62,143 bases of DNA from Halomonas sp. SpR1 (GCF_031010175.1 NZ_JAUAMB010000031.1:1-62143), one strand, 5' to 3'; numbered from the stretch's first letter, positions 50,105-59,808 are shown. A program made the numbers and translations. The notes: a model not told the origin generated them from the letters alone.

Positions 50105-51043
50105 ATGAAGCATACTTTACTGCAAATGTGCCCATTATCACCAACGCTTGATCGACAGTTGACAGAGCTATTTACCGTACATAAGTGGAGCGACGTCACC
50201 GATCAGGAAGTGTTCTTCAAAGAGCATGGAAACGCGATTGTTGGTGTAGCTACCGCAGCGCCTACCGGCGTTCCTAACGACATCATTAATCACTTACCCA
50301 ACCTCAAAGTCATTTCATGCCGGGGCGTGGGCATGGATAAGATTGATCTTAATCTAGCTAAACAGAAAAAAATTCAGGTAAGTGGCACTTTTGGTGCGCT
50401 TAATGAGTGCGTTGCGGATATGGCATTCGCACTGCTGTTAGACACTGTTCGCGAAGTCAGCACGGCTGACCGTTATGTGCGTAACGGTGAGTGGCTGAAA
50501 GGTCGTTATCCTCTCACTACACGCGTATCCGGCAAACGTCTGGGCGTCGTGGGAATGGGAGAAATCGGATCTTTAGTCGCCAAACGCGCGCAAGGCTTTG
50601 ATATGGACATCGCCTACCACAACCGCAAACCTGTTGAAGGCAGTCCGCACTTATTTAAAGAAAATCTGGAAGAGCTCGCCGAATGGTGCGATTTTTTAGT
50701 AATCACGGTGGCGGGTAACGCTCATACAAAAAACCTAATTTCACGCTCTGTTCTGCAAGCACTCGGTAAAGAAGGTTTTTTAATAAATGTTTCACGGGGG
50801 TTTGTCGTCGATGAAGACGCATTGATTAAGGCACTATCGCAAGGTCAGATCAAAGGCGCCGGGCTGGATGTGTTTGTCGAAGAACCTAAAGTCCCATCAT
50901 CACTGTTGGCGATGGACAACGTCGTACTGGCGCCGCATATGGCCAGCGGCACGATTGAGACGCGTAAGGACATGGAAGAACTTGTACTGGAAAATCTTAA
51001 ATACTTTTTCGAAAGTGGTCAGGTAAAAACACCGGCTTTTTAA
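50105..51043 (+). CDS. D-2-hydroxyacid dehydrogenase (glyoxylate/hydroxypyruvate reductase type)
   Basis: The 312-residue NAD(P)-dependent enzyme has the Rossmann motif VVGMGEIGSLVAKRAQGF and the catalytic set Arg (INVSRGFVVDE), Glu (VFVEEPKVP) and His (LAPHMASGTIETR). A basic residue after the second strand (HNRK) favours NADPH. It is last in the tctCBA operon (GAGGAG before the ATG), so it probably reduces a 2-keto acid formed from the transported compound. Exact substrate is open. Confidence 0.85.
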   Translation: MKHTLLQMCPLSPTLDRQLTELFTVHKWSDVTDQEVFFKEHGNAIVGVATAAPTGVPNDIINHLPNLKVISCRGVGMDKIDLNLAKQKKIQVSGTFGALNECVADMAFALLLDTVREVSTADRYVRNGEWLKGRYPLTTRVSGKRLGVVGMGEIGSLVAKRAQGFDMDIAYHNRKPVEGSPHLFKENLEELAEWCDFLVITVAGNAHTKNLISRSVLQALGKEGFLINVSRGFVVDEDALIKALSQGQIKGAGLDVFVEEPKVPSSLLAMDNVVLAPHMASGTIETRKDMEELVLENLKYFFESGQVKTPAF

Positions 51044-51120
51044 ACTCGGCTTGAGTCTTACGGCCTTTCCTCTCAGCTTACACCAGTGCCCTAGTAAGAC
51101 ACGACGTCAGGCGCTTTATA

Positions 51121-51162
51121 CAAATTAAAACGCCTCCCTCCCCCATAAGGGGAAGAGAGGCG
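51121..51162 (-). terminator. Terminator of the leftward dehydrogenase copy 2 unit
   Basis: On the minus strand CGCCTCTCTTCCCC pairs with GGGGGAGGGAGGCG (14 bp, two G-U) around a 4-base loop, then TTTTAATTT follows. It lies between the convergent hydroxyacid dehydrogenase and aldehyde dehydrogenase genes. Confidence 0.8.
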
Positions 51163-51261
51163 GAAATACTTACAGTAGCTCTAGCGAAGGAAGCAGTAAT
51201 TTTCAGACTACTTTGCTAGGCGCTAAACAAGCAGCTACTTTACGATTACCTGCACGCCAGT

Positions 51262-52839
51262 TCAGGCTTCGCGTTTGCCATCCACCAAGCGGCTAACGCC
51301 CTCGGGATTAGCATCTTTCAGTGCACTGGGAAGTAACGCCTCCGGCAGTGCCTGGTAGCAAACCGGACGCAGGAAGCGATGAATCGCTGCACTGCCCACG
51401 GAAGTGGTGCGCGAGTCAGACGTCGCCGGATAAGGGCCACCATGAACCATAGCGTGGCATACTTCGACACCGGTCGGCCAGCCGTTGGCCAGAATGCGGC
51501 CCGCTTTGCGCTCCAGAGTCGGAAGTAGCGCTTTCGCCACGTCCACGTCGCCATCATCCATTTGCAGGGTGATGGTCAACTGCCCCTCAAGCTCAGCGGC
51601 AACACGCTTCACCTCAGCTTGATCGGCGCACTCAACAACCAGCGAACTGGCACCGAACATCTCGGCCTGCAGCGCTTCATCGGCGAGGAAGTCGGCGGCA
51701 GAAGCAACGAACAAGCCCGCACAGCACTGGTTAGCGCCTTCGCCAACCTGACCACGGGCCACTTCGCGCACCTTGGCATGCGAGGAGAGGGCGTCCACAC
51801 CCTGCTCATAGGCCTGATGAATGCCCGGGGAGAGCATGGTCTGGCTGGGGCTGGCTTTCACGCCCTCGCCAGCGGCATCGATAAAGGCGTCCAGTTCCTG
51901 GCCCTTAACGGCGATGACAAGCCCAGGGTTGGTACAGAACTGCCCCGCGCCCATATTGAGTGAACCGACAAAGCCCTCAGCAATCTGCTCGCCGCGCGCT
52001 TTAAGCGCCTGGGGCAGCAGGAACACTGGGTTGATGCTGCTCATCTCGGCGTATACCGGGATAGGCTGTGGGCGCGCCTGAGCAGTCGCCATCAGCGCCG
52101 TACCGCCACCGCGAGAACCGGTAAAGCCCACCGCCTGAATGCGCGGATCATTGACCAACGCCTGGCCAATATCCTTGCCTGAGCCAAACAGCAGCGAGAA
52201 AACACCATCGGCCAAGTTGCACTTGGCTACGGCACGCTGAACCGCACGACCGACAAGCTCAGACGTACCTGGGTGGGCAGAGTGGCCTTTCACTACGACC
52301 GGACAGCCAGCAGCGAGTGCTGAAGCCGTGTCACCACCAGCTACCGAGAACGCCAGCGGGAAGTTCGAAGCGCCGAACACGGCAACCGGGCCGAGGCCGA
52401 TATGACGTTGACGCAGATCGGTACGGGGCATCGGCGCACGGTCAGGCAATGCCGGGTCGATGCGTACATCAAGCCACTCACCGGCGCGTACCACGGAGGC
52501 GAACAGGCGCAGCTGGCCGCAGGTACGGCCACGCTCGCCCTCTAGGCGCGGACGTGGCAAACCGGTCTCGGCCACGGCGCGCTCGATGAGTTCATCACCA
52601 ATACCTTCGATTTCAGCGGCGATGGTGTCGAGGAATGTGGCACGCTCTTCGAGGCCGGTCTCGCGGTAGCTGGCGAAAGCTGCTTCCGCGAGTTCGCAGG
52701 CGCGTTCAACTTCAGCCTTGCTTCCGCCCCCGTAGGTCGGCTCCATCTTCTCGCCGGTGGCGGGGTTGATTGCTTGAATGTCGGCTTGATTGCCGCTAAC
52801 GGCTTGCTGACCAATCAGCATTTCACCACGGATCGTCAT
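51262..52839 (-). CDS. 2-oxoglutarate semialdehyde dehydrogenase, copy 2
   Basis: The 525-residue aldehyde dehydrogenase is intact and closely related to copy 1. Catalytic Cys near residue 302 lies in GAGQFCTNPG, the base Glu in YAEMSSINPV, and GFTGSRGGG is the cofactor loop. It makes the final step of oxidative aldarate use, 2-oxoglutarate semialdehyde to 2-oxoglutarate. AAGGAGG precedes ATG at 52839. It follows regulator copy 2, repeating the arrangement of copy 1. Confidence 0.9.
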   Translation of the reverse strand: MTIRGEMLIGQQAVSGNQADIQAINPATGEKMEPTYGGGSKAEVERACELAEAAFASYRETGLEERATFLDTIAAEIEGIGDELIERAVAETGLPRPRLEGERGRTCGQLRLFASVVRAGEWLDVRIDPALPDRAPMPRTDLRQRHIGLGPVAVFGASNFPLAFSVAGGDTASALAAGCPVVVKGHSAHPGTSELVGRAVQRAVAKCNLADGVFSLLFGSGKDIGQALVNDPRIQAVGFTGSRGGGTALMATAQARPQPIPVYAEMSSINPVFLLPQALKARGEQIAEGFVGSLNMGAGQFCTNPGLVIAVKGQELDAFIDAAGEGVKASPSQTMLSPGIHQAYEQGVDALSSHAKVREVARGQVGEGANQCCAGLFVASAADFLADEALQAEMFGASSLVVECADQAEVKRVAAELEGQLTITLQMDDGDVDVAKALLPTLERKAGRILANGWPTGVEVCHAMVHGGPYPATSDSRTTSVGSAAIHRFLRPVCYQALPEALLPSALKDANPEGVSRLVDGKREA

Positions 52840-52887
52840 AGATTCCTCCTTAGCTTAGATTATCAGGCGTATTGAATACCTAATGTG

Positions 52888-53628
52888 CTACGCCTGGTCG
52901 CGATACTGGGCATACATGTTCTTGGCCCGATTAAGATGCTGAAACATCATTTCGCGGGCTTTTTGTGAGTCACGCGACAAAATCGCCTCGATGATCTCGT
53001 CATGCTCTGCCTGGACACGCTCCAGGTAACGGTCAGATGATTTAGGATCGATTTCGATACTGAGCAGCTTAGCTCTGGGAATGACGCTTTGGCTCCACTG
53101 CTCGTAGAAAGATATAAAGAAGGGGTTCTTGGTCGCTTTTGCGATCGCAAAATGAAAGAGGTAATCCTCTTGCCGCGCTAGCCTCTTCTCGGCATGAGCT
53201 TTGATGAAGGCGTTGTGCTGCACCCTTAGGTGCTCTCGGTCGGCGGCGTCGTGACGCAGCGCCGCCAGCTCTGCAGCCGCGGGCTCCAGATTTGACCTTA
53301 GCTCAAGCAGGTACAGAATATCAGCAACCGTTGTCGGATTGATGTGCTGCGCAGGTTTTGGCTCCTCTGCTGTGGCTCGCAGAACTGTGGTGCCCACTCC
53401 ACGGCGAGTCTCCACCAGCCCCAGCGATTTCAGGTGGGTAATGGCCTCTCGTACCACAGTCCGGCTGACGCCAAAGGATTCGCACAAGCTGTTTTCGGTG
53501 GGCAGCTTGTTGCCCACCGACACCTTGCCCTCCATGATCAAGGCCTCTAACTGCTCGGCAACATGCTCGGAAAGACTTCCCTGCCTTGTAACCTTGCTTA
53601 AGTTGAGAGGAGCAAGAACCGATATCAT
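52888..53628 (-). CDS. GntR/FadR-family regulator, copy 2
   Basis: The 246-residue protein has the same winged helix (LPTENSLCESFGVSRTVVREAITHLKSLGLVETRRGVGTTV) and FCD domain as copy 1. ATG at 53628 follows AAGGAA at good spacing; ATG at 53646 is possible. A strong palindrome just upstream suggests autoregulation. It should control the adjacent gudD-garD-TTT-kdgD genes or the dehydrogenase. Confidence 0.88.
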   Translation of the reverse strand: MISVLAPLNLSKVTRQGSLSEHVAEQLEALIMEGKVSVGNKLPTENSLCESFGVSRTVVREAITHLKSLGLVETRRGVGTTVLRATAEEPKPAQHINPTTVADILYLLELRSNLEPAAAELAALRHDAADREHLRVQHNAFIKAHAEKRLARQEDYLFHFAIAKATKNPFFISFYEQWSQSVIPRAKLLSIEIDPKSSDRYLERVQAEHDEIIEAILSRDSQKAREMMFQHLNRAKNMYAQYRDQA

Positions 53629-53662
53629 TTCGCTTTCCTTGATCATTAATCCTTAAATAAAA

Positions 53663-53683
53663 ATATGATGTTATACATCATAT
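53663..53683. promoter_or_regulatory. Candidate FadR-type operator, site 3
   Basis: ATATGATG, five bases, CATCATAT is a perfect 8-bp inverted repeat between gudD and regulator 2. The ATGATG-TAT core matches the other sites of this cluster. Confidence 0.62.
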
Positions 53684-53699
53684 CAGAACGACAATGTTT

Positions 53700-55025
53700 T
53701 TACCTTACGAGCGCAGGACGCTTAGGATCAAATTCCCAGCCAGCAATCAAATACTGCATCGCCATGGCATCATTGCGCTGGGTCACGTCAAGGCTCTTGT
53801 AAAGCGCGTGCGCTTCTTTCAGCTTCTCTTCATCCAGCTCTACTCCTAACCCCGGCGTCTTGGGTACGGTCAGCTTACCGTCACGAATCTGGAACGGCTC
53901 CTTGGTGATGCGCTGGCCGTCCTGCCAGATCCAATGGGTATCGATAGCGGTGATTTGACCAGGGCAGGCTGCGGCCACATGGGTCATCATTGCCAGGGAA
54001 ATATCGAAGTGGTTGTTGCTGTGTGAGCCCCAGGTCATGCCCCACTCGTTGCACAGTTCCCCTACCATCACGGCACCCTGCATGGTCCAGAAGTGACAGT
54101 CCGCCAGGGGGATATCGACGGAATTAAGCTGCACGGCATACTGTAATTGCTTGAAATCAGTCGCAATCATGTTGGTTGCTGTAGGCAGGCCGGTGCGCTT
54201 CTTGAACTCAGCCATGGTTTCACGACCCGAGTAGCTCTCCTCCTGACCGCAGGGGTCTTCAGCGTAGCTTAGCAGGTGCTTGATCGGGTCGAGCACACGT
54301 ACCGCTTCATCGAGTTTCCAGGCACCGTTGGGGTCGAGGGTCAAGCGCGCTTCAGGGAAAGCTTCGTGGAGCGCACGAATGCAGTCGGCCTCTTCCTCAC
54401 CACGTAACACGCCGCCCTTGAGTTTGAAATCCTTGAAGCCGTAGCGATCATAGGCAGCTTTTGCCAGCTTGGCCACAGCGTCCGGAGTGAGCGCTTCTTT
54501 ATAGCGCACTTCATCCCAGGCATCCTTGGGGTTCTCGGCCTTGGGGTATGGCAGGTCGGTCTTTTCCGGATCACCCAGCAGGAAGAGATAGCCGAGCGCT
54601 TCGACTTCATCGCGCTGGCGGCCGTATTGCCCCAGCAGATCGGCCACGGGCATACCCAACGCTTGACCGAACAGATCGAATAGCGCCGACTCAATGGCTG
54701 TGATCACGTGAACCGCCACGCGCAGATCGAAAGTCTGGCGACCACGCTCTTCACGCCCATTGCGGGCCAACACCTGGCGCGCCTGATTCAGCGTCTGCTT
54801 GACGTTATTGACGTGCGAGCCTTCGACGAGCGAGCGGCACTGCTCTAATCCTTTGATAATGCCATCGCTTGAAGGAATCTCCCCGACCCCTTTGTTACCG
54901 GCGTCATCTTCGAGAATTAGCACACAGCGGATGAACCAGGGGGCATGGCCGCCGCTCAGATTGAGCAGAAAACCATCATAGCCAGCCACCGGTACAATAC
55001 GCATGGATTTAATCTTGGGAAACAT
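53700..55025 (-). CDS. gudD: Glucarate dehydratase
   Basis: The 441-residue enolase-superfamily enzyme converts D-glucarate to 5-keto-4-deoxyglucarate. The MR-type capping start (IKSMRIVPVAGYDGFLLNLSG) precedes a barrel with the catalytic Lys pair (FKDFKLKGG), metal ligands Asp in LTLDPNGAW, Glu in YAEDPCG and Asn in PTATNMIATD, and the His base in WGSHSNNHFD. All key residues are present and the length matches E. coli GudD. AGAGG precedes the ATG. It is downstream of the garD homologue in a leftward operon. Confidence 0.94.
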   Translation of the reverse strand: MFPKIKSMRIVPVAGYDGFLLNLSGGHAPWFIRCVLILEDDAGNKGVGEIPSSDGIIKGLEQCRSLVEGSHVNNVKQTLNQARQVLARNGREERGRQTFDLRVAVHVITAIESALFDLFGQALGMPVADLLGQYGRQRDEVEALGYLFLLGDPEKTDLPYPKAENPKDAWDEVRYKEALTPDAVAKLAKAAYDRYGFKDFKLKGGVLRGEEEADCIRALHEAFPEARLTLDPNGAWKLDEAVRVLDPIKHLLSYAEDPCGQEESYSGRETMAEFKKRTGLPTATNMIATDFKQLQYAVQLNSVDIPLADCHFWTMQGAVMVGELCNEWGMTWGSHSNNHFDISLAMMTHVAAACPGQITAIDTHWIWQDGQRITKEPFQIRDGKLTVPKTPGLGVELDEEKLKEAHALYKSLDVTQRNDAMAMQYLIAGWEFDPKRPALVR

Positions 55026-55075
55026 ATTGTTCTCGCCTCTTAAATAATCAGTCTAAAGGGGGTTAACCCAGGGGG

Positions 55076-56644
55076 TTATGTCACGGGTGCGGGATTGAAC
55101 AGCACCAGATCGTTATGGATTCCAAGACGGTCAGCGGCGGCCTGTTGACGTCCACTTGCCACGTCGAGAATCAGATGAAAAAGCTCCCAGCCCACTGTCT
55201 CGATGCTGGCCTCGCCAGTGGCGATACGCCCGGCATCGAGGTCGATGAGATCGTGCCAACGTTTTCCCAGCGCCGAGTTGGTGGACACCTTCAGCACCGG
55301 CACCATGGCTAGCCCATAAGGTGTACCGCGCCCCGTGGTGAATACCTGCAGGTTCATCCCTGCGGCTAGTTGGAGTGTGCCGCAAATGAAATCGCTGGCC
55401 GGGGTAGCAGCGAATGTCAGCCCCTTGCGGCGTAGCCGTTCACCGGGGCCGATGACATCAACAATCGGCGAATTACCAGACTTGATTACCGACCCCAGCG
55501 CCTTCTCGACGATATTGGACAGACCACCCTTCTTGTTGCCCGGTGAGGTGTTGGCGCTACGGTCTGCCTGGCCTTGCGCCAGGTAGTTGTCATACCACGC
55601 CATCTGCTCAATCAACGCCCTGCCCACATCTTCGTCAATAGCACGCGGGGTTAACAGGTGAATGGCATCGCGCACCTCGGTAATCTCCGAGAACATCACG
55701 CTACCGCCAGCCCGCACAATCAGGTCGGTTGCAAAACCCACCGCAGGATTGGCCGTCACGCCGGAAAAGGCATCGCTACCGCCACACTGCATGCCTACCA
55801 CCAGCTCGGAAGCGGGACAGGTTTCGCGTTGACGGCGATTGAGTCGCTCAAGGTGGCGTTCGGCCATGGCCAGGATACCCTCGACCATCTCGCCGAAGCC
55901 CTGAAAAGAGTCATCCTGAAGACTCAGCACGTTGGCAGTTGGGTCGGCTGCCTCGGTGTTTTCGTAAATTCTCACCGGTCGATCATCAAGCAGCGTGGAG
56001 GGTTGCAGCTTCTCGCAACCCAAGCCGATGATCATTATCTCGTTGCCAAAATTTGGATTCAGAGCGATGTTTTTGAGTGTGCGAATGGGCACAATAGCCG
56101 CGGGTGCATTAATGGCGACCCCACAGCCATAAGAGTGATTAAGCCCCACCACGTCATCCACATTGGGAAATCGCGGCAGCAGCTCGCGCTTGATCCTCTG
56201 CACGACGAAGTCGACGGTACCGGCGACACACTGCACGCTAGTGGTGATACCCAGCACATTTTTGGTACCCACGCTGCCGTCAGCATTGCGAAACCCCTCG
56301 AAGGTATAACCTTCAAGCGGCTCGGCCTCAGGTGCTGGCCGGGTCGCCAGCGGTAGATCCGCAAGCGGAGGGGGTGTCGGCATGTGCAAGTTGGTCTCAC
56401 TGACATGGCCGCCCTGGGGAATAGGCGTGGCCGCCGTGCCGATAACTTCACCGTAGCGAATGATTCGCTCACCCTCTGCCAGATCCGCAAGGGCCACCTT
56501 GTGCCCCTGCGGAATAGCCATCGTGGTGGTGACACCGCCTTCTATGACAGTGCCTTCTTTAAGGCCACCCTGCTCAACCACAATGGCAACGTTATCGCTG
56601 GGATGTACTCGAATCACGCGCGCATTAGTCATTGTTTCTATCAT
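55076..56644 (-). CDS. garD: Galactarate dehydratase
   Basis: The 522-residue protein is of the UxaA/GarD family: an N-terminal SAF domain (VIRVHPSDNVAIVVEQGGLKEG, IPQGHKVALADLAEGERIIRYGEVIG), then the catalytic part with GTKNVLGITTSVQC, GLNHSYGCGVA, MIIGLGCE and GMQCGGSDAFSGVTANPA. Cys, His and iron or other metal-binding residues look intact. It dehydrates galactarate (meso) to the same product as GudD. ATG at 56644 follows AGGGAAGGG and overlaps the tctA end by 20 bases. Altronate dehydratase is a less likely reading. Confidence 0.87.
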   Translation of the reverse strand: MIETMTNARVIRVHPSDNVAIVVEQGGLKEGTVIEGGVTTTMAIPQGHKVALADLAEGERIIRYGEVIGTAATPIPQGGHVSETNLHMPTPPPLADLPLATRPAPEAEPLEGYTFEGFRNADGSVGTKNVLGITTSVQCVAGTVDFVVQRIKRELLPRFPNVDDVVGLNHSYGCGVAINAPAAIVPIRTLKNIALNPNFGNEIMIIGLGCEKLQPSTLLDDRPVRIYENTEAADPTANVLSLQDDSFQGFGEMVEGILAMAERHLERLNRRQRETCPASELVVGMQCGGSDAFSGVTANPAVGFATDLIVRAGGSVMFSEITEVRDAIHLLTPRAIDEDVGRALIEQMAWYDNYLAQGQADRSANTSPGNKKGGLSNIVEKALGSVIKSGNSPIVDVIGPGERLRRKGLTFAATPASDFICGTLQLAAGMNLQVFTTGRGTPYGLAMVPVLKVSTNSALGKRWHDLIDLDAGRIATGEASIETVGWELFHLILDVASGRQQAAADRLGIHNDLVLFNPAPVT

Positions 56645-58187
56645 GGCCCTTCCCTGCCGATGTGTGTGTACTACCAGTCACCTGGGACAGTTCCATCTTC
56701 TCTCTGGCGCGGGACTTGAAGCCCATGACGATAGCGAACACCACTGAGGCCACAATCAGCCCCCAAAGCACTAGCGCGATGGGACTTTTGGTGAAAAAGA
56801 TAGAGTAAGTGCCAAACGACTCCAGACTCTTGACGAAATAGACCTCAGCTTGACTCCCCAAAATGAAACCAATGATAAGCGGCGCTACTTCCAGACCAAT
56901 CTTTTGCACCAGATAGCCCAAAATACCGAAAATCAGCAGCGTCCAAACGTCGAACATGATTCCGTAATTGATGGCATAGGCACCCACTACACACATCATC
57001 ACAATGATGGGAAAGAGTATGTGCTTGGGTACCATCACCACTTTGGCGATGTACTTAATGGCGTAGAACATCAGGAAGAACATGACGATGTTGGCAAAAA
57101 TCAGCGCCGTCATCATGACATACCAGGTGTCGACGTTCTCCGGAATAAACAACGGCCCCACCTGAATGCCCTGCAGGGTAAAGGCACCGATCAGAACAGC
57201 AGTTGTGGAGTCACCAGGGATACCCAGCGATAACAACGGAATCAGGGCACCACCGGTCAACGCATTGTTGGCCGACTCCGAAGCGATCAGCCCCTGGGGA
57301 GCCCCTTTACCCATTTGCGAAGAATCACGCGTAAGGTTTTTCTCCTGGGTATAAGCCAGCACGGAGGCTGCGCTGCCACCGACCCCAGGTAGCATGCCCA
57401 CGAAGGTCCCGATAAAGGAAGAGCGCACCAGATTGGTCAGGCGCCCCTTGAAAATAGAAAATGAAAAGTATCCTCCCTTGCTCAACTTAATGCGTTCGTT
57501 GACCAATCCACTCTTAGCGCCCTTTTCAGCTTCAAGCAGGATGGTGGAAATACCAAACACACCGATCAGTACCGGCAGCAGCGAAAACCCTTCAAACAAG
57601 TAAGGTTCCATGAAATCGAACATCAGCCGGGTTTTGCCGTTACCACCATCGGAAATGCCGTAATCACCGATCAGGCTCAACCAGATGCCGATCACGCCAC
57701 TAAAGATGCCAATCAGCATACTGCTGGACAGCGACGCAATGACACTTAAAGCCAGCAAGATGATCAAGAACTTCTCCACGTAAGAGAATTTGATCGAGAA
57801 ATCTGCCAGTATCGGCGCAAAAAAGAACAATACCGCAGCGCTGATAAGCCCACCGACGACGGACGCTACAACGCATATTTTTAGCGCTTTCTCGCCCTCA
57901 CCCTTTTGGGCCATGGGGTAGCCATCAAAGGTGGTAGTAATTGAAGACGGCGTACCGGGAATGTTAAGCAAAACCGCTGGCACCATCCCGCCGGAAATAC
58001 CCCCGACATAAAGACCAAGTAGCAGTGCTAAACCGTGATGCAGCCCAAGGGCATAGGTCAGCGGCAGACACACGGCCACCGCCATGGTGGCGGTCATACC
58101 GGGAATGGCACCAAAAATGATACCGACCAGGGCGCCGAGACCAGCGAGTAAAAAGAAGGTTACGTCAAGAAATGAGAGAAATTCCAT
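56625..58187 (-). CDS. tctA: TTT transporter large membrane subunit, system 2
   Basis: The 520-residue permease has TctA signatures GAIPGMTATMAVAVCLPLTY, GLYVGGISGGMVPAVLLNIPGTPSSITTTFDG and SANNALTGGALIPLLSLGIPGDSTTAVL. ATG at 58187 is preferred, since GTG at 58208 lacks a ribosome site although it overlaps the tctB stop. The gene is coupled to garD. It shares ancestry with the system 1 permease but they are far from identical. Confidence 0.9.
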   Translation of the reverse strand: MEFLSFLDVTFFLLAGLGALVGIIFGAIPGMTATMAVAVCLPLTYALGLHHGLALLLGLYVGGISGGMVPAVLLNIPGTPSSITTTFDGYPMAQKGEGEKALKICVVASVVGGLISAAVLFFFAPILADFSIKFSYVEKFLIILLALSVIASLSSSMLIGIFSGVIGIWLSLIGDYGISDGGNGKTRLMFDFMEPYLFEGFSLLPVLIGVFGISTILLEAEKGAKSGLVNERIKLSKGGYFSFSIFKGRLTNLVRSSFIGTFVGMLPGVGGSAASVLAYTQEKNLTRDSSQMGKGAPQGLIASESANNALTGGALIPLLSLGIPGDSTTAVLIGAFTLQGIQVGPLFIPENVDTWYVMMTALIFANIVMFFLMFYAIKYIAKVVMVPKHILFPIIVMMCVVGAYAINYGIMFDVWTLLIFGILGYLVQKIGLEVAPLIIGFILGSQAEVYFVKSLESFGTYSIFFTKSPIALVLWGLIVASVVFAIVMGFKSRAREKMELSQVTGSTHTSAGKGHDRNND

Positions 58188-58204
58188 AGCAGCACTCGCT
58201 CCGG

Positions 58205-58648
58205 TCACGGTAGGGTGATAGTGAACAGCTTGGCGAGAACGAACCAGGCCAGACTAGGTGCAACGATGGCATTGATTACCAGGATGACAATGGTTTTCTT
58301 CCTCCAGTCATGCAAATAAAGCAGTGACATAAGGAACACAAAAGCTATTGAAACTATTAGGAAACCATAGCCTGTGTAGGGAAACATGTTGCCTACCACT
58401 GCCATCAGATAAAAATACGCCACGATCAGGACGAGGGTTCCGAAGAAACGGAAATTATCCCTTGACTCCCCCAAAATGGGCAGCGTGCGCTCTCCCCGTT
58501 TTACTGCGGCCATGAATGGGGCTACCTTCGTCGCTAGAATCAAGACAAAGAGCCCCGCCATGAGCCAGCTGATAATTCTCGGGAAGAACAGGTGGGAGGT
58601 CTCGAAATCGATGGAGACACTTAGCAAACTTGACAAACCTGATTCCAT
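58205..58648 (-). CDS. tctB: TTT transporter small membrane subunit, system 2
   Basis: The 147-residue protein has four hydrophobic helices (FPRIISWLMAGLFVLIL, FFGTLVLIVAYFYLMAVV, TGYGFLIVSIAFVFLMSLL, IVILVINAIVAPSLAWFVL), the TctB layout. ATG at 58648 follows GGAG. It lies between tctC and tctA of the same system. Confidence 0.85.
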   Translation of the reverse strand: MESGLSSLLSVSIDFETSHLFFPRIISWLMAGLFVLILATKVAPFMAAVKRGERTLPILGESRDNFRFFGTLVLIVAYFYLMAVVGNMFPYTGYGFLIVSIAFVFLMSLLYLHDWRKKTIVILVINAIVAPSLAWFVLAKLFTITLP

Positions 58649-58717
58649 AACGGCTCCGGGCATAAGCAGCAAAATATCCTGCTTACCATTGTTCTATAGC
58701 GGTTCAGGTATAGGCGG

Positions 58718-58745
58718 GGCATCAGCCGCGAAAGCAGCTGATGCC
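58718..58745 (-). promoter_or_regulatory. Stem-loop between tctC and tctB, system 2
   Basis: On the minus strand GGCATCAGCTGC-TTTC-GCGGCTGATGCC is a 12-bp stem with one G-U and a 4-base loop, with no T-run. It probably protects the tctC mRNA and lowers expression of the membrane subunits, as at system 1. Confidence 0.65.
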
Positions 58746-58752
58746 ATACCAT

Positions 58753-59808
58753 TTACTTGATGTTGTTGATAATTTCTTCGTAGCGCGACATTTTATCGGC
58801 AAGATATTCCGAAGCTTCGTCGGAGGGCTTAAAGTCAGGAATAAAGAAGGAGCTCTTCTGAATTTCCTGAATTTCACCTTCTGCGTAAATCTCTGCTAGC
58901 GCCTCGTCGATTTGCTCAACAATCGCCGGATCCATGTCTTTGTTGTAGAGGAAGAAGAATTCTTTATCGAACGCGAAACTCTCATCATCACCCATGGTGA
59001 CGTGCACGTTCGGCTCTACATACTCAAGCAGCTGCTCGCGTGATGTTTGGCCAAGCCCCTCTTCTGGCGCCTGCTCAATGGTATCTTGACGTGCCGTCAA
59101 CCAGACAAAACGCATGGCCTTTTGATCATCTTCTGGCAAACGAGTGTACTGCTCATTGGCCTGCACAGTGCCATTGATCACGTCAGCTTGACCGTCGAAA
59201 AGCTGCTGGTTTTTGTCAGACTGAGAGCCAGTATTGATCGCCACCAGATTATCTTCCTGGCCTGGGTGCTCAATGGAGATAGCATTTTTCAGGGCACTGA
59301 AACCAATCTCTGAAACACCACCTGGCTGAATAGCCACTCGCACCGTCTCACCATCGCCTACGGCGGCGATAATGTCGTCAAGCGTTTGGTAAGGCGAATC
59401 CATCGGCACTAGGTAGGCGTTGCCTGGATTAATGGCGATCGTCGGTCCAACGGTATATTTTTCAAAGATATCGTCGTAACCTTCCACGCCATACAGATAA
59501 CCAAGATAGGCCTGATCGTGGAAGATCATCAGCGTGTTGCCACGTGAATCGCGATCAAGGGTGCGGAACGCAGAGCTTGCACCCACCGCATCTACCTTCA
59601 TGTTGAGATCAAGCTTCTCAGCTAGCTGATCCACCACAATGGCAGAGTTCTGGTAAGTATCACCGCCTGTCGACGTTGAACCAATGACCACGCGGATATT
59701 GCCACGCAGTGGGCCATCTTGGGCCATGGCAACACCGGAACTGACGCTCAATGCTGCCATCAGCGCTGCGGAACCGATACTGGTCATTAACTTGTTGGAA
59801 ACGATCAT
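58753..59808 (-). CDS. tctC: TTT transporter periplasmic substrate-binding protein, system 2
   Basis: The 351-residue protein starts with a Sec signal peptide (residues 1-29, cut after AMA) and has a TctC-like fold with IRVVIGSTSTGGDTYQNSAIVVDQLAEKL. It is a divergent, longer Bug-type protein than that of system 1. AGAGGTGA precedes ATG at 59808. It should deliver glucarate or galactarate, given gudD, garD and kdgD in the same leftward run. Confidence 0.85.
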   Translation of the reverse strand: MIVSNKLMTSIGSAALMAALSVSSGVAMAQDGPLRGNIRVVIGSTSTGGDTYQNSAIVVDQLAEKLDLNMKVDAVGASSAFRTLDRDSRGNTLMIFHDQAYLGYLYGVEGYDDIFEKYTVGPTIAINPGNAYLVPMDSPYQTLDDIIAAVGDGETVRVAIQPGGVSEIGFSALKNAISIEHPGQEDNLVAINTGSQSDKNQQLFDGQADVINGTVQANEQYTRLPEDDQKAMRFVWLTARQDTIEQAPEEGLGQTSREQLLEYVEPNVHVTMGDDESFAFDKEFFFLYNKDMDPAIVEQIDEALAEIYAEGEIQEIQKSSFFIPDFKPSDEASEYLADKMSRYEEIINNIK

